The notes: a model not told the origin generated them from the sequence alone. 64,000 bases of DNA from Secundilactobacillus collinoides DSM 20515 = JCM 1123 (GCF_001435975.1 NZ_AYYR01000013.1:248001-312000); one strand, 5' to 3'; positions 37,238 to 47,400 are shown, numbered from the stretch's first letter. Made by a program: numbers and translations.

Positions 37238-37268
37238 TAAAAAAGTTTGGCTTAGCCAAGCTTTTTTT
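37238..37268 (+). terminator. First terminator after rpmB
   Basis: Palindromic stem around TAGCC (AAGTTTGGCT...AGCCAAGCTT) with a run of seven T. Confidence 0.82.
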
Positions 37269-37289
37269 GTTTGGCCATTTTATCGCAGT

Positions 37290-37327
37290 GCAAAACGCCC
37301 TAGTGTCTCACTAGCGGCGTTTTTTAT
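37290..37327 (+). terminator. Second terminator after rpmB
   Basis: AAAACGCCCTAGTG (37292-37305) pairs with CACTAGCGGCGTTTT (37309-37323) around TCT, with a further T run. Confidence 0.8.
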
Positions 37328-37506
37328 TTATTAAACCACTGAGCTAGCATACACCGCGGTTCTGACCCTCCCAGAATATCCATGGCCCTCCAAAGATTGT
37401 CGAATGGTATTTTTTATCGCGCTATTATCCGGTTGCTAACAGCCGTTAATCACAGGTTCTGGCTGGATAAACTGGCTGAATTCAAAATCGCGCTTTAAGC
37501 AACTGA

Positions 37507-37630
37507 CAGGAAGTGCGCACCACAAACTGAAAATGAGTCACACAAAAGCGGACTACTTTACAAAATCCACCTGGAATTTGATAAAGTAGTCCGCTTTTGC
37601 ACCAGTCTTAACCGGTTTGTTTCATTTACT
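37507..37630 (+). repeat. Hairpin element E
   Basis: Most diverged copy. Left end AAGTGCGCACCACAAACTGA. Inner stem arms 37543-37568 and 37573-37599 with a few mismatches and apex AAAATCC/GGAATTT. Outer pair ACAAAC/GTTTGT with CTTAACCGG on the right. The right end finishes about one base before the complement of the thiN stop (37632). The preceding stretch 37328-37506 shows no feature I can support. Confidence 0.75.
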
Positions 37631-37631
37631 A

Positions 37632-38279
37632 TTAATCACGGCTCTGAATAACGGCCAGCAAACCGGAATCAAACGAGAACTTGCCCGTTTGACCAACAAA
37701 CTCATTGCTGGCATACGAAATCGGATACGGTACATCCTCGTGATCAAGGGTGTATTTTTCATCGACCAGTGTCAGACCGTCAACTTTTTCCAACGGGACA
37801 AACGCCAAATACTTCTTGTCCGCTTCCTTGTCAATGATATAGTCACCAGGCAGGAAGAAGGTGATCGTGTTGGTTCGGTCGATAAACCGGATCTGGGGCG
37901 CAAAATCGCGGTAGCGCGGTTTCAAGACCAGCCACAGGTTAGCCAAAAAATGGTCTAACCGTCCCCCGGTCGCGCCGTAGATGTCCAACCGGTCGTATTG
38001 ATACTCCTTAAGAGCCACCGTAACGGCGAGTTCTGTGTCAGTTTCATCCTTTTCAGGAATGGCCTGGCGAATATCACCGATCGCTGTTTTGACCCGTTTC
38101 AGCTCATCTGCTGAAAGCGAATCAAAATCACCAATGGCAACTAATGGGGTCACTCCCATATTAAGCAGCCGCAGCGTCCCACGGTCAACGCCGATCCAAT
38201 CACCACTGACCTTGCCAGCGGTTAGTTGTTCCGGCCATTCACTGGTGGGACCGCCCACAAGCAAGTTCAGATGGCTCAT
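37632..38279 (-). CDS. thiN: Thiamine pyrophosphokinase
   Basis: Converts thiamine to thiamine diphosphate with ATP. 215 residues: N-terminal GDWIGVDRGTLRLLNMGVTPLVAIGDFDSL (nucleotide site), DETDTELAVTVAL and ATGGRLDHFLANL, all typical of the family. Starts 1 nt after rpe. Last gene of rsgA-rpe-thiN, matching the common Firmicutes order. Confidence 0.95.
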   Translation of the reverse strand: MSHLNLLVGGPTSEWPEQLTAGKVSGDWIGVDRGTLRLLNMGVTPLVAIGDFDSLSADELKRVKTAIGDIRQAIPEKDETDTELAVTVALKEYQYDRLDIYGATGGRLDHFLANLWLVLKPRYRDFAPQIRFIDRTNTITFFLPGDYIIDKEADKKYLAFVPLEKVDGLTLVDEKYTLDHEDVPYPISYASNEFVGQTGKFSFDSGLLAVIQSRD

Positions 38280-38280
38280 T

Positions 38281-38931
38281 TTACTTCGTCGCTTCCTTCA
38301 GCGTGTCCACTTGTGCAGCTGGATCATCGGCATCAAAAATGTATGAACCAGCAACGGCTACCGTGGCGCCCGCATCCGCACAGTCCTTAATGGTGTTTGC
38401 TTTTACACCGCCATCAACTTCGATGTCAAAGTCGTAGCCTTCAGTTTGTTTAAGCTGATCTAATTGTTGAATTTTCTTAAGGGTTTCAGGCAGAAACTTT
38501 TGGCCGCCAAACCCGGGATTGACCGTCATGACAAGCACTTGGTCAACCATGTACAAAACGGGTTTGATAGCCTCGACAGGTGTCCCAGGATTGATAACAA
38601 CCTCGGCCTTGGCGCCAGCATTTTTAATTAACTGAAGTGCCCGGTGGATGTGAGCCGTTGCTTCAACGTGGACCCCGATGATGTCGGCGCCGTTTTCAGC
38701 AAATTGTTCCACGTAACGTTCTGGGTTTTGAACCATCAAGTGAACGTCCAGCGTCATCTTGGTGATTGGCCGAATGGCTTTAAGCCAACCTGGACCATAT
38801 GAAATGGCGGGCACAAAGTTGCCGTCCATGACGTCGATGTGCAGGTATTCTGCACCGGCCTTGTCTACTGTTTCAATGTCCTTTTGAAGATTTACGTAAT
38901 CCGCACTCAAAATTGATGGTGCAATAATCAT
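38281..38931 (-). CDS. rpe: Ribulose-phosphate 3-epimerase
   Basis: Interconverts ribulose 5-phosphate and xylulose 5-phosphate in the pentose phosphate/phosphoketolase route. TIM barrel of 216 residues: APSILSADY, YLHIDVMDGNFVPAISYGP (metal His and Asp), LDVHLMVQNPERY, VMTVNPGFGGQKF and IEVDGGVKANT. Sits between rsgA (10 nt) and thiN (1 nt). Confidence 0.97.
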   Translation of the reverse strand: MIIAPSILSADYVNLQKDIETVDKAGAEYLHIDVMDGNFVPAISYGPGWLKAIRPITKMTLDVHLMVQNPERYVEQFAENGADIIGVHVEATAHIHRALQLIKNAGAKAEVVINPGTPVEAIKPVLYMVDQVLVMTVNPGFGGQKFLPETLKKIQQLDQLKQTEGYDFDIEVDGGVKANTIKDCADAGATVAVAGSYIFDADDPAAQVDTLKEATK

Positions 38932-38941
38932 GAATCGTCCC

Positions 38942-39835
38942 TCATTTCTTATAATTTGGTTTTTGATTTTTCAAGGTTTGGTACAACAGTAAATAATTGT
39001 CGTAGCGGCTCTGCATGATCTCACCGCTAGCAACCTGTGCCTTCACTGCGCATCCTGGTTCGTTCACGTGGACGCACCCCCGAAAACGGCAGTCAACTGA
39101 CGCCCGTTTAAATTCAGGGAAATACTGGCCAAGTTCCTTCGATGTGAGTGAGAACGCTTCGTAGGATGAAAAGCCAGGAGTATCGGCAATCAATCCATCC
39201 GCGACGGTCAATAACTGGACACGCCGGGTAGTATGACGCCCCCGATTAAGTGCGGTCGAAATCTCCCCGGTCGCTAAATTCAAATTTGGCGCCACGTGGT
39301 TTAACAGGGTCGATTTTCCGGCCCCGGTCTGCCCCATGATCACACTGACCTTACCCTTCAAAACGGTCTTGACCGCAGTTAACGCTGCCTCACTAAACGG
39401 TTCTCTGGTCAAAATGACCTGAAACCCCGCTTTGCGATAGCCAGTCGTCAGCGTCTCAAACGCTGCCCACTCACTGTCACTCAGCAGATCCGTTTTGGTA
39501 AAGTAGATCACCGGTTCAATATCAGCCATTTCCAGCGCTAATAATTGCCGGTCCAACAAGTTGGTCGTAAAATCGGGCTGTTTCACTGCCGTTGCCACAA
39601 TAGCTTGATCAACGTTCGCAACGGGTGGGCGCTGTAACTGGTTGCGCCTTGGCAATATCGCCAAGATGTACCCATCTTTGCCCTCATTTGACTCAAACGA
39701 TACCCGGTCACCGACTAACGGGGTGATCTTTCGATTTCGAAAATTACCCCGCGCCCGTGTTCGAACCGTTTCACCATCGTCAGTAACGACATCATAGAAA
39801 CCGCTTAAAGATTGTCGAATTTGGCCTTCCGCCAC
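38942..39835 (-). CDS. rsgA: Small ribosomal subunit biogenesis GTPase RsgA
   Basis: Circularly permuted GTPase in 30S maturation. OB-fold at the N-terminus, then G4 YFTKTDLL ahead of G1 [15 protein letters not shown] and DTPGFSSYE, and a C-terminal zinc site ([16 protein letters not shown]). The GTG at 39835 has AAGGTGG 7 nt upstream and gives 297 residues; the TTG six codons before is worse placed. The gene begins about 20 nt after the prkC terminator, with no room for a promoter of its own. Confidence 0.96.
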   Translation of the reverse strand: MAEGQIRQSLSGFYDVVTDDGETVRTRARGNFRNRKITPLVGDRVSFESNEGKDGYILAILPRRNQLQRPPVANVDQAIVATAVKQPDFTTNLLDRQLLALEMADIEPVIYFTKTDLLSDSEWAAFETLTTGYRKAGFQVILTREPFSEAALTAVKTVLKGKVSVIMGQTGAGKSTLLNHVAPNLNLATGEISTALNRGRHTTRRVQLLTVADGLIADTPGFSSYEAFSLTSKELGQYFPEFKRASVDCRFRGCVHVNEPGCAVKAQVASGEIMQSRYDNYLLLYQTLKNQKPNYKK

Positions 39836-39861
39836 ATCAACGCCACCTTTCAAAATAAAAT

Positions 39862-39900
39862 AAAAACCAGTTGCTTCTTTATTATAGAAGAACTGGTTTT
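39862..39900 (-). terminator. Terminator between prkC and rsgA
   Basis: AAAACCAGTT pairs with AACTGGTTTT, extended by a partial AGAAGA/TCTTCT stem, followed on the minus strand by TTTTTATTTT. It ends within about 27 nt of the rsgA start. Confidence 0.75.
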
Positions 39901-39915
39901 AAAATGCAGTAATTA

Positions 39916-41931
39916 TTAGTGAGAATTTTTCGTAACGTTATTATCTGACAAGATCACTTTCCCGTCGCGAACGATCTTGTAACCGCCGCTCTTCCCTGAT
40001 TCAACAGCGAATGGCAAACTGACCTGCGTGTCTTGTGCAATGGTTAATTGTTTGTATACACTGCGGTAATTGTGATCCTGGTCACGCAAGTAAATCTGAA
40101 CAACGTTGGCCGAGTCGTCAGAACTGGCACTGCTGCTGTCTGATGAAGAATCAGAACTGCTGTCATCAGAACTTGAGCTGCTGGACTCAGACGACGCTTC
40201 AAACGGAATATCAACGGTCACACTGAATTCATCGATCTTTGGTTTTGTCGGCTTTGGTCCCCGGGACAACGTGACCACGATGGTCGTCCCCTCGGTGACC
40301 AGACTGCCGGCAGCAGGACTCTGGCTCGTCGCCTTGTCCTTTTTAGCGCTGGCATAACGATAGTTGAAAGACACGTTCAACGACTCCTTGCTGGCGTAGC
40401 TTTGAATCTGACTCTTTGTTTTGCCGACAAGGTTAGCTAACGTCAATTGTCGCTGACCCGCTGAAACGGTGAAGGTTACCGTGGTACTGTCAGGATCGAT
40501 TCGGGTTCCTGCAGTGGTACTTTGAGCCATGACCGTGCCGACTGTGATGTCGTTTGATGTCTGATTCTGACGCTTAACGGTCACACCCTTGGCCCTTAAT
40601 ATCGAGGCTGCCCGCGTGTAAGATTGCCCGACATAGTTGCCGATTTTAATCAGTTTTGGCCCGCTGCTGAGTGTCAGCATCACGTTGCTTTGCGTTTCAA
40701 CCGACTTTTTCGCCTTCGGGTCTGTGCTGATCACCCGCCCTTTGCGAATCTGACGGCTGTTCTTGTGCGTCACCTTATTTACCGTCAAATTCTTGGCCGA
40801 TAATTTCGTTTTGGCAGCTGTTTCGGTCATTCCCGTCACGTCAGGCACTGAAACATACTTCGGCCTGCCCATCCAAAAAGCCAGAACCGTGCCGGCAATC
40901 AGCAACAAGATCAACCCGATCAGTGCCGCCCACCAGCGTTTGCGATGGTGCCGTTTCTTCTTTTTGGGTTTAGCGACCTTCACGCCGTTCTCATCTGTCT
41001 CATCCGCCTCGTGAGCAGCCAATTCCGATTGGAGTGCCGCCTTATCAAGAACCTTGGTTTCACCATTATCGGAATGATGATCCGGGACAAATTTAGGCTC
41101 GCTGGCCCGCCGGGGGGACAGCGATGTTTCCAAGTCATCCGCCATATTCTTAACGTTGGCATAACGGTCCTCTGGCCGCTTAGACGTTGCCTGCAGCACC
41201 ACGTTCTCAAGTGCCTGCGGGATCCGCGGATCAAAATCACGCACTGACGGAATCTCTGACTGAAAGTGTTTGATGGCAATTGAAACCGCGGTTTCACCCT
41301 TAAAGGGCACCGTACCTGTCAACATCTCGTAGAGGATGATCCCCAACGAATAAATATCTGACTTCTTGGTGGCCATCCCACCCCGTGCCTGTTCGGGTGA
41401 TAAATAATGGACCGACCCCAGCACAGTGTTGGTCTGGGTCAGTGAATTTTGCGATAGTGCAACGGCGATACCAAAATCAGTGATCTTCGCCACACCATTT
41501 TCGTCCATTAAAATATTTTGCGGTTTAAGGTCACGGTGAATAATGTTGTGATCGTGGGCCACTTTTACAGCGGAGAGGACTTGCTCCATGATGTTGATGA
41601 CTTCCTGGTAAGGAATCGGGAAATTCTTTTTGATATATTCCTTAAGATCCATGCCCTTAACGTATTCCATGACCAGGTACTGCATCCCGTTTTCTTCACC
41701 AACGTCGTACACACTGACGATGTTCGGGTGCACCAATTCAGTGGCAGCCAATCCCTCACGCTGAAACCGTTTGATTGTTTTGGGGTCATCACGCAGATCA
41801 AGCCGAAGCAGCTTGACCGAAACATCCCGGTCCAAGATCAAGTCGTGGGCTAAATAAACGTTAGCCATGCCGCCTTCACCAAGGGACCGAATGATGCGAT
41901 AGCGCCCATTTAATGTGTAGTTTGCTCGCAT
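39916..41931 (-). CDS. prkC: PASTA-domain Ser/Thr protein kinase
   Basis: Membrane kinase (671 residues) that senses peptidoglycan fragments and phosphorylates division and wall proteins. N-terminal kinase with GEGGMANVYLA, HRDLKPQNIL and DFGIA; one transmembrane helix near 330-352 after a Lys-rich stretch (PKKKKRHHRKRWW); three PASTA repeats to about 570; a Ser/Asp-rich spacer and a short C-terminal domain of unknown type. It starts one base inside the stp stop codon. The Stp phosphatase reverses its action. Confidence 0.95.
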   Translation of the reverse strand: MRANYTLNGRYRIIRSLGEGGMANVYLAHDLILDRDVSVKLLRLDLRDDPKTIKRFQREGLAATELVHPNIVSVYDVGEENGMQYLVMEYVKGMDLKEYIKKNFPIPYQEVINIMEQVLSAVKVAHDHNIIHRDLKPQNILMDENGVAKITDFGIAVALSQNSLTQTNTVLGSVHYLSPEQARGGMATKKSDIYSLGIILYEMLTGTVPFKGETAVSIAIKHFQSEIPSVRDFDPRIPQALENVVLQATSKRPEDRYANVKNMADDLETSLSPRRASEPKFVPDHHSDNGETKVLDKAALQSELAAHEADETDENGVKVAKPKKKKRHHRKRWWAALIGLILLLIAGTVLAFWMGRPKYVSVPDVTGMTETAAKTKLSAKNLTVNKVTHKNSRQIRKGRVISTDPKAKKSVETQSNVMLTLSSGPKLIKIGNYVGQSYTRAASILRAKGVTVKRQNQTSNDITVGTVMAQSTTAGTRIDPDSTTVTFTVSAGQRQLTLANLVGKTKSQIQSYASKESLNVSFNYRYASAKKDKATSQSPAAGSLVTEGTTIVVTLSRGPKPTKPKIDEFSVTVDIPFEASSESSSSSSDDSSSDSSSDSSSASSDDSANVVQIYLRDQDHNYRSVYKQLTIAQDTQVSLPFAVESGKSGGYKIVRDGKVILSDNNVTKNSH

Positions 41932-42674
41932 TAGTCAGCTGCCCCCGATCCATTGTCGGCGATAACCACCGTAATGTTGTCAAGGCCACCGGCTTCGTTT
42001 GCCATGGCAATCAACTGATCACACTTGTCTAACAGCGATTCGTGTCCCTGCAGAACGGCCTGAATGTCAGCATCGCTGACCATGTTCGTTAGTCCGTCCG
42101 AACAAAGCAGGACAACGTCCTTGCTGTTCAGTTTCAGATAATGCAGATCGATCTGAACCTTTTCAGTCACACCAAGGGAACGCGTAATCACGTTTTTTTG
42201 TGGGTGAACCTTAGCTGCCTGTTTGGACAGCTCGCCCCGTTTAACCAGTTCGTTGACCAGAGAATGGTCCTCCGTTACCTGGTTAAACTTTTTATGCCGC
42301 AATAAATAAGCCCGGCTGTCACCGATGTTGCCAACAATCAATTCCTTGGGCAGCATCAGTGCCAAAACGACCGTCGTACCCATGCCTTTAAGGTCCACAA
42401 ACTGCTGGGAACGCTCACGAATATTTGAATTTTCTTCATCAATTTGGGATTGTAACCACTTTGAGGCGGTATCAAAATCGTTGATCGTCGATTTTTCAAA
42501 GGCGTGACCAAGGTGGAACACCGCCATTTCTGACGCCACGTCACCACCCTGATTACCGCCGATACCATCCGCAATGATGGCCAGCTTTATCCCAGTCTGG
42601 TTGGTAAAGACCCCGACGTTGTCTTCATTGTCGGTTCGCCGTTCACCAATCGCTGTCCGATAAGCAATCTGCAT
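41931..42674 (-). CDS. stp: PP2C-type Ser/Thr phosphatase Stp
   Basis: Metal-dependent phosphatase opposing PrkC. 247 residues: RTDNEDNVGVF, IADGIGGNQGGDVAS, NIGDSRAYLL, DHSLVNELV, LCSDGLTNMV and GGLDNITVV, the PP2C motif series with its metal aspartates. Stop and the prkC ATG overlap by one base, so the two are coupled. Confidence 0.97.
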   Translation of the reverse strand: MQIAYRTAIGERRTDNEDNVGVFTNQTGIKLAIIADGIGGNQGGDVASEMAVFHLGHAFEKSTINDFDTASKWLQSQIDEENSNIRERSQQFVDLKGMGTTVVLALMLPKELIVGNIGDSRAYLLRHKKFNQVTEDHSLVNELVKRGELSKQAAKVHPQKNVITRSLGVTEKVQIDLHYLKLNSKDVVLLCSDGLTNMVSDADIQAVLQGHESLLDKCDQLIAMANEAGGLDNITVVIADNGSGAAD

Positions 42675-42689
42675 GTTATTTGTCTCCGT

Positions 42690-44036
42690 TCATCGTACCC
42701 GTTTGAACTGGCTGATAAAGAAGCCGTCAGACCCGTAATCATCCGGATAGATTTCTAAATAATCACTTTCACGGTCCGCCTTTAACGCGTTGGCCGTTTG
42801 GACCCGCTGGGAGATAAAGCCGGGGTGGTCGGCTAAGAACGCGGCCACCACATCCCGATTCTCCTGATTCAAAATCGTGCAGGTACTGTAAGTTATTATA
42901 CCGTTAATTGTCACCTTATTGGCAACGGCATCCAAAATTGTCAGCTGAATTTTTGCTAACGCCTCAGAATCACGTAGTTGTTTTTCATAACGGATCTCAG
43001 GTTTTCGTCGAACAAGGCCAATCCCTGAACAAGGTGCATCGACTAGAATCTGGTCAAACATCCCGTCAGCAAAGACATCGTCAACCTTGCGTGCGTCCAG
43101 TGTCAGGGCATCGACTCGGTCGCTGAGGCCCATCCGCTTAGCGTTTTGGGTGATCAACCGAACCTTATGCTGATGAATATCCAGTGCAGTAACCTGACCG
43201 CCGGCTGATTCATCAACGTTTTCAGCCAATTGAACCGTTTTGCCGCCAGGCGCTGCACAGGCGTCTAACACCTCTTGATTGGCGGTCACGTGCATACTTT
43301 CAGCCGGCAGCATGGCACTTTCATCTTGAATCGTGATGTCACCGCGTTTAAACAGTTCCGAATGATTGGCCGGTTTGCCGTGTAGAACAAGACCGTTTTC
43401 ACTTACGGCACTTGGCGTGACATCATACCCGTCTGCCGTCAGCTGGGCGGTTGCTTCAGCCACAGTTAACCGGGTGCGATTGACCCGAACGGACTGGTTC
43501 GCCGGCTGATTGATCACGTTTAAAATGGCCTCAGTTTTTTCAGCACCGCGCTGGTCGATCAGCGTTGTGATCAGCCATTCCGGTACCGAGTACTGGATCG
43601 ACCAGCGTTGCGTTCGGTCCGTGATCTCAGCTGGATCTGGCAACCCGGTTCGGTCCATTTGGTGCAAAACCCCCGTCACAAACCGTCGAATCCCCTCATG
43701 TCCGCGAACCTTAGCGATATTGATTGTTTCGTTAAAAATCGCCCGCTTTGGAACACGTTCCAGATATTGCCACTGGTAGATAGCCGTTTCAAGCAGCACT
43801 TTGACCCAGGGTTGTAATTTGTTTGGTTTTTTAATAAACGGTTTCAATTGATAATCAATCGTCAACTCATGTTGAATAACACCGTAAACAATGTTTGTGA
43901 GTAAATTGGCATCGCACGTCTCCAGATGGGCATCGTCCAATATCTGGTTCAGTTGCAAATTAGAATAAGCACCCTTTTGAATACGCATCAGGGCGGTTAC
44001 CGCTAGTGAACGTGGATTTTGATCAGGTGTTGTCAT
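42690..44036 (-). CDS. rsmB: 16S rRNA (cytosine967-C5)-methyltransferase
   Basis: m5C methyltransferase (448 residues) with an N-terminal NusB-like RNA-binding domain and a C-terminal SAM fold: DACAAPGGKT, VDAPCSGIGLVRRKPE and YSTCTILNQEN (catalytic cysteines). Its 5' end overlaps the fmt 3' end by 4 nt and stp follows 15 nt after its stop, a standard fmt-rsmB-stp-prkC order. Confidence 0.96.
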   Translation of the reverse strand: MTTPDQNPRSLAVTALMRIQKGAYSNLQLNQILDDAHLETCDANLLTNIVYGVIQHELTIDYQLKPFIKKPNKLQPWVKVLLETAIYQWQYLERVPKRAIFNETINIAKVRGHEGIRRFVTGVLHQMDRTGLPDPAEITDRTQRWSIQYSVPEWLITTLIDQRGAEKTEAILNVINQPANQSVRVNRTRLTVAEATAQLTADGYDVTPSAVSENGLVLHGKPANHSELFKRGDITIQDESAMLPAESMHVTANQEVLDACAAPGGKTVQLAENVDESAGGQVTALDIHQHKVRLITQNAKRMGLSDRVDALTLDARKVDDVFADGMFDQILVDAPCSGIGLVRRKPEIRYEKQLRDSEALAKIQLTILDAVANKVTINGIITYSTCTILNQENRDVVAAFLADHPGFISQRVQTANALKADRESDYLEIYPDDYGSDGFFISQFKRVR

Positions 44037-44980
44037 AGGTCAACCACCTGCTCGCCGATGGTTAAGGCGTCTTCCGTACCGTTTAGAAAATCAGTCACTG
44101 ACTGTTTCGGCTTGCCAGCCGGCTGTAGTTTGTTGACGCTGATCGTGCCATGGGCGCCGGTTGACAAAACAAGTTCGTGTTTGCCACGCCGCACAACTCT
44201 TCCGGCTGCTAAATCAGTCTTTTCATCCAGAACGGTCACGTCCCAGAGTTTGGTTCTCGTGCCTGCCAAAATAATGTAGGACGACGGAAACGGTCGTAAA
44301 CCGCGAATCTTGGCATCCACTAATTCTGCTGGTTGACTAAAATCAACTTCTTCTTGTTCAGGTTTAATGGTCGGTGAAAAGGTCACTTTGCCCTCGTCTT
44401 GCGGCACCGGTGAAATATTGCCGCTCAAAATGTTAGGAATCGTTTCCAGTAACAGGTCCCGACCAAGCAGACTCAACTTGTCAAACATGCTGCCCACATC
44501 ATCCGTCTTCTCAATAGGAATCGCACGCTGACTGATTACATCGCCAGCATCCATCTTTTTGACCATGTAAATGATTGAGACACCGGTCTCATCATCATTA
44601 TTCATGACCGCATAGTGCACTGGGGCACCGCCGCGATACTTCGGCAGTAACGAAGCGTGAACGTTGATAGCTGCCACTTTTACTGACGCAAGCAGTTTAT
44701 TTGGCAAAAATTGGCCAAACGCTGCCGTCACGATCAGATCCGGCGCAATGTCGATGACCTTTGCCATTTCATCACTACCGCTGATTTTTTCTGGTTGAAG
44801 CACTAAAATATTGTTTGCCACCGCCACTTTTTTGACAGGTGAGGCTGTAAGCACATGTTTACGGCCAACGGGACGGTCGGGCTGGGTGACGACTGCCTTT
44901 ACGTCATAACCTTTGTCCACTAGGCTTTGTAGGATTGGCGCCGAGAATTCCGGGGTCCCCATAAATACGATTGAAGTCAT
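44033..44980 (-). CDS. fmt: Methionyl-tRNA formyltransferase
   Basis: Formylates initiator Met-tRNA using 10-formyl-THF. 315 residues; the catalytic region is NVHASLLPKYRGGAPVHYAVMN and DAGDVI, with the N-terminal VFMGTPEFSAPIL. Overlaps rsmB by 4 nt and follows priA by 13 nt. FolD, encoded in this window, supplies 10-formyl-THF. Confidence 0.97.
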   Translation of the reverse strand: MTSIVFMGTPEFSAPILQSLVDKGYDVKAVVTQPDRPVGRKHVLTASPVKKVAVANNILVLQPEKISGSDEMAKVIDIAPDLIVTAAFGQFLPNKLLASVKVAAINVHASLLPKYRGGAPVHYAVMNNDDETGVSIIYMVKKMDAGDVISQRAIPIEKTDDVGSMFDKLSLLGRDLLLETIPNILSGNISPVPQDEGKVTFSPTIKPEQEEVDFSQPAELVDAKIRGLRPFPSSYIILAGTRTKLWDVTVLDEKTDLAAGRVVRRGKHELVLSTGAHGTISVNKLQPAGKPKQSVTDFLNGTEDALTIGEQVVDL

Positions 44981-44993
44981 TAAATTTCTCCTT

Positions 44994-47399
44994 TTACATA
45001 AAACTCATTGGGTTATTGTCGATTGCAATCTGCAATCCCTTGCGCGCTTTTTGGGCTTGATTTAATAATTTAAAGAGCAGCGCCGACAATTGCGGCTCCT
45101 GCTTGTACTTAATAACGAGTTGATAATAGTAACGTTTGTTAACCCGTGCAATGGCGCTGGGCGTTGGCCCGAGGATGATGGCATGTTGACTCAGCCCGGC
45201 CTGCAGCTCGGCCGCTATCTTATGAATGGCGGTCGCCGCGACACGTTCTTCAACGTCGCTAGCGGTCAGCTTGACCGCAAAATAGTATGGCGGGTAGTTT
45301 CCCTGATGCCGTAACTTCATTTCGGTCACAAAGAACCGCTCATAGTCCTGTGACTTTGCCAGCTGAATTGCGTAGTGATCCGGGTTGTACGTCTGAATAA
45401 AGACCTGACCAGGTTTCTGAGCCCGTCCAGCCCGTCCGCTGACCTGTGTCAGCAGCTGGAACGTCCGTTCACTGGAACGAAAATCCGGCATGCCAAGCGC
45501 CGTATCGGCATTCAGCACACCAACCAGCGTGACATCTGGAAAATCCAGACCCTTAGCGATCATTTGCGTCCCCAGCAGAATATCGGCCTCATGGTTGCCA
45601 AACTGCCGCAAGAGGCGTTCGTGAGCGCCCTTACGCCGGGTTGTATCAACGTCCATCCGTAAAATACGTGCATTTGGCAATAATTGTTTTAATTCCGCTT
45701 CAACTTTTTGCGTGCCCGTCCCATAGTAGCGAATATGGCGGCTGTGACAGTTAGGACAAACTTGTGGAATCGGTTCTTCATGGCCGCAATAGTGACACTT
45801 CATGCTGTGCGTATCCATATGAAGCGTCAGTGAAATGTCACAGTTTGGACATTTCAGTACAAAACCGCAATCCCGGCACATCACAAAGGATGAAAAGCCG
45901 CGCCGATTCAACATTAAAAGCGATTGTTCGCCACGGGCCAACCGGTCATTAATGGCGGTCATCAGCGGTGTCGAAAACGTGCTTTCAGCATGTTGCTGCA
46001 ATTCCTGAGTCATATCCACGATGGTGACCTTCGGCAGCGCCTGCTCATTCACCCGCGTCGGCAGTAATAGACGCTGGTAACGATTTTTCTGAGCACGGGC
46101 CCGGCTTTCAAGCGACGGTGTTGCACTGCCCAAGACAACCGGGCAGTGGTGATAACGACTGCGCCACAAGGCCACATCTCGTGCGTGGTAGCGCGGATTA
46201 TCATCCTGTTTATAACTAGCTTCATGTTCCTCGTCCATGATGATCACGCCAATGTTGGTCAATGGTGCAAACACCGCTGAGCGCGCGCCGACTACGACAC
46301 GTGCTTCGCCACGGTCGATCCGGCGCCACTCATCGAAACGTTCCCCAGCGGACAACCCGCTGTGCAGCACTGCCACCGCTTTGCCAAAACGGCCGCGGAC
46401 CCGGCCGACAATCTGCGGTGTCAGTGAAATCTCGGGAACCAGCATCAACGCATTTTTACCCTGTTCAAGGGCGTTGGCAATGGCCTGCAGGTACACTTCA
46501 GTCTTCCCGCTGCCCGTCACCCCTTCCAAAAGGAAGGTGGTCTCTTGCTGTTCATCCGTTGCCCGGCAAATGGCCGCCACAGCAGTTTGCTGGGCGTCAT
46601 TCAATTTTAACGGTTGGGTCTTCACCACCGCATTGCTTAGGGGATCACGATAAACCTCCGTTTGATAACGGGTCAGCCAGCCTTTATCGGCAGCACCTTT
46701 GATAACGGCACTTGTAACGCCTAACTGTTTTTCGAGAGCCGGTTGGCTGACCGGCTCAGTTTGCACCATTAAATGATCCAGCAGGTCAGCCTGCTTTACC
46801 GCCGTGACCCGCAATTTTGATTTTGCTGCTTCAAGGTCCGCCTTTGGCAGTGCCGGTTTGACCATCGTCACTAATTTGGCGTGGCCCTTGCTTTTAACCT
46901 CATACGTCACGTTGATGGCGTGTTTCCGATACAGACTCATTAATTCATTGAACTGAGCCGTTGGTAATTTATCAGTCAATTCCAGCCGAGATTGGTCACC
47001 AAATAAGCGTTGCCGGGTTGCTGTTGATAGCTGCTCTCCCGGCGTTGCCCATTTTTCATAGGCGGCCTTTAACGCGTTGGGCAGCATTGTCAGCAAAACA
47101 CTGATGGTAAACGCATAGGTCGTGCTGGCCAGCCATTCCGCCATTGCCATCAATTCTTGATTTAAAACAGGACTCAGGTCCATCACACTATCGATAGTCT
47201 TTAACTCATGTTCGGTCGAAACTAACTCATGCACGCGCCAAACAAAGCCCTGCACTTTACGACTCCCGTTACCAAAGGGCACGATAACGCGCATTCCCGG
47301 CAACAACGGGGTGGTCAGCGTTGCCGGAATCAAGTATGAATACGGCGTGTTTGTTTGCATCGTTGGCACGTCAACAATGACTTCTGCAACCTCTGGCAT
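44994..47399 (-). CDS. priA: Primosomal replication protein N' (helicase PriA)
   Basis: Reloads the replisome at stalled forks. 801 residues: Walker A LEGVTGSGKTEVYLQAI, DEEH motif, a zinc site of cysteine pairs (CRDCGFVLKCPNC, CHYCGH, CPNCHSRH) and helicase motifs. Starts 1 nt after the coaBC stop. Confidence 0.97.
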   Translation of the reverse strand: MPEVAEVIVDVPTMQTNTPYSYLIPATLTTPLLPGMRVIVPFGNGSRKVQGFVWRVHELVSTEHELKTIDSVMDLSPVLNQELMAMAEWLASTTYAFTISVLLTMLPNALKAAYEKWATPGEQLSTATRQRLFGDQSRLELTDKLPTAQFNELMSLYRKHAINVTYEVKSKGHAKLVTMVKPALPKADLEAAKSKLRVTAVKQADLLDHLMVQTEPVSQPALEKQLGVTSAVIKGAADKGWLTRYQTEVYRDPLSNAVVKTQPLKLNDAQQTAVAAICRATDEQQETTFLLEGVTGSGKTEVYLQAIANALEQGKNALMLVPEISLTPQIVGRVRGRFGKAVAVLHSGLSAGERFDEWRRIDRGEARVVVGARSAVFAPLTNIGVIIMDEEHEASYKQDDNPRYHARDVALWRSRYHHCPVVLGSATPSLESRARAQKNRYQRLLLPTRVNEQALPKVTIVDMTQELQQHAESTFSTPLMTAINDRLARGEQSLLMLNRRGFSSFVMCRDCGFVLKCPNCDISLTLHMDTHSMKCHYCGHEEPIPQVCPNCHSRHIRYYGTGTQKVEAELKQLLPNARILRMDVDTTRRKGAHERLLRQFGNHEADILLGTQMIAKGLDFPDVTLVGVLNADTALGMPDFRSSERTFQLLTQVSGRAGRAQKPGQVFIQTYNPDHYAIQLAKSQDYERFFVTEMKLRHQGNYPPYYFAVKLTASDVEERVAATAIHKIAAELQAGLSQHAIILGPTPSAIARVNKRYYYQLVIKYKQEPQLSALLFKLLNQAQKARKGLQIAIDNNPMSFM

Positions 47400-47400
47400 C

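Noticed and set aside
40119-40200. Ser/Asp-rich repetitive tract in prkC as a frameshift or assembly error
   Set aside because: The frame stays open through it and continues into a further domain; such spacers are common in surface-exposed kinase tails.
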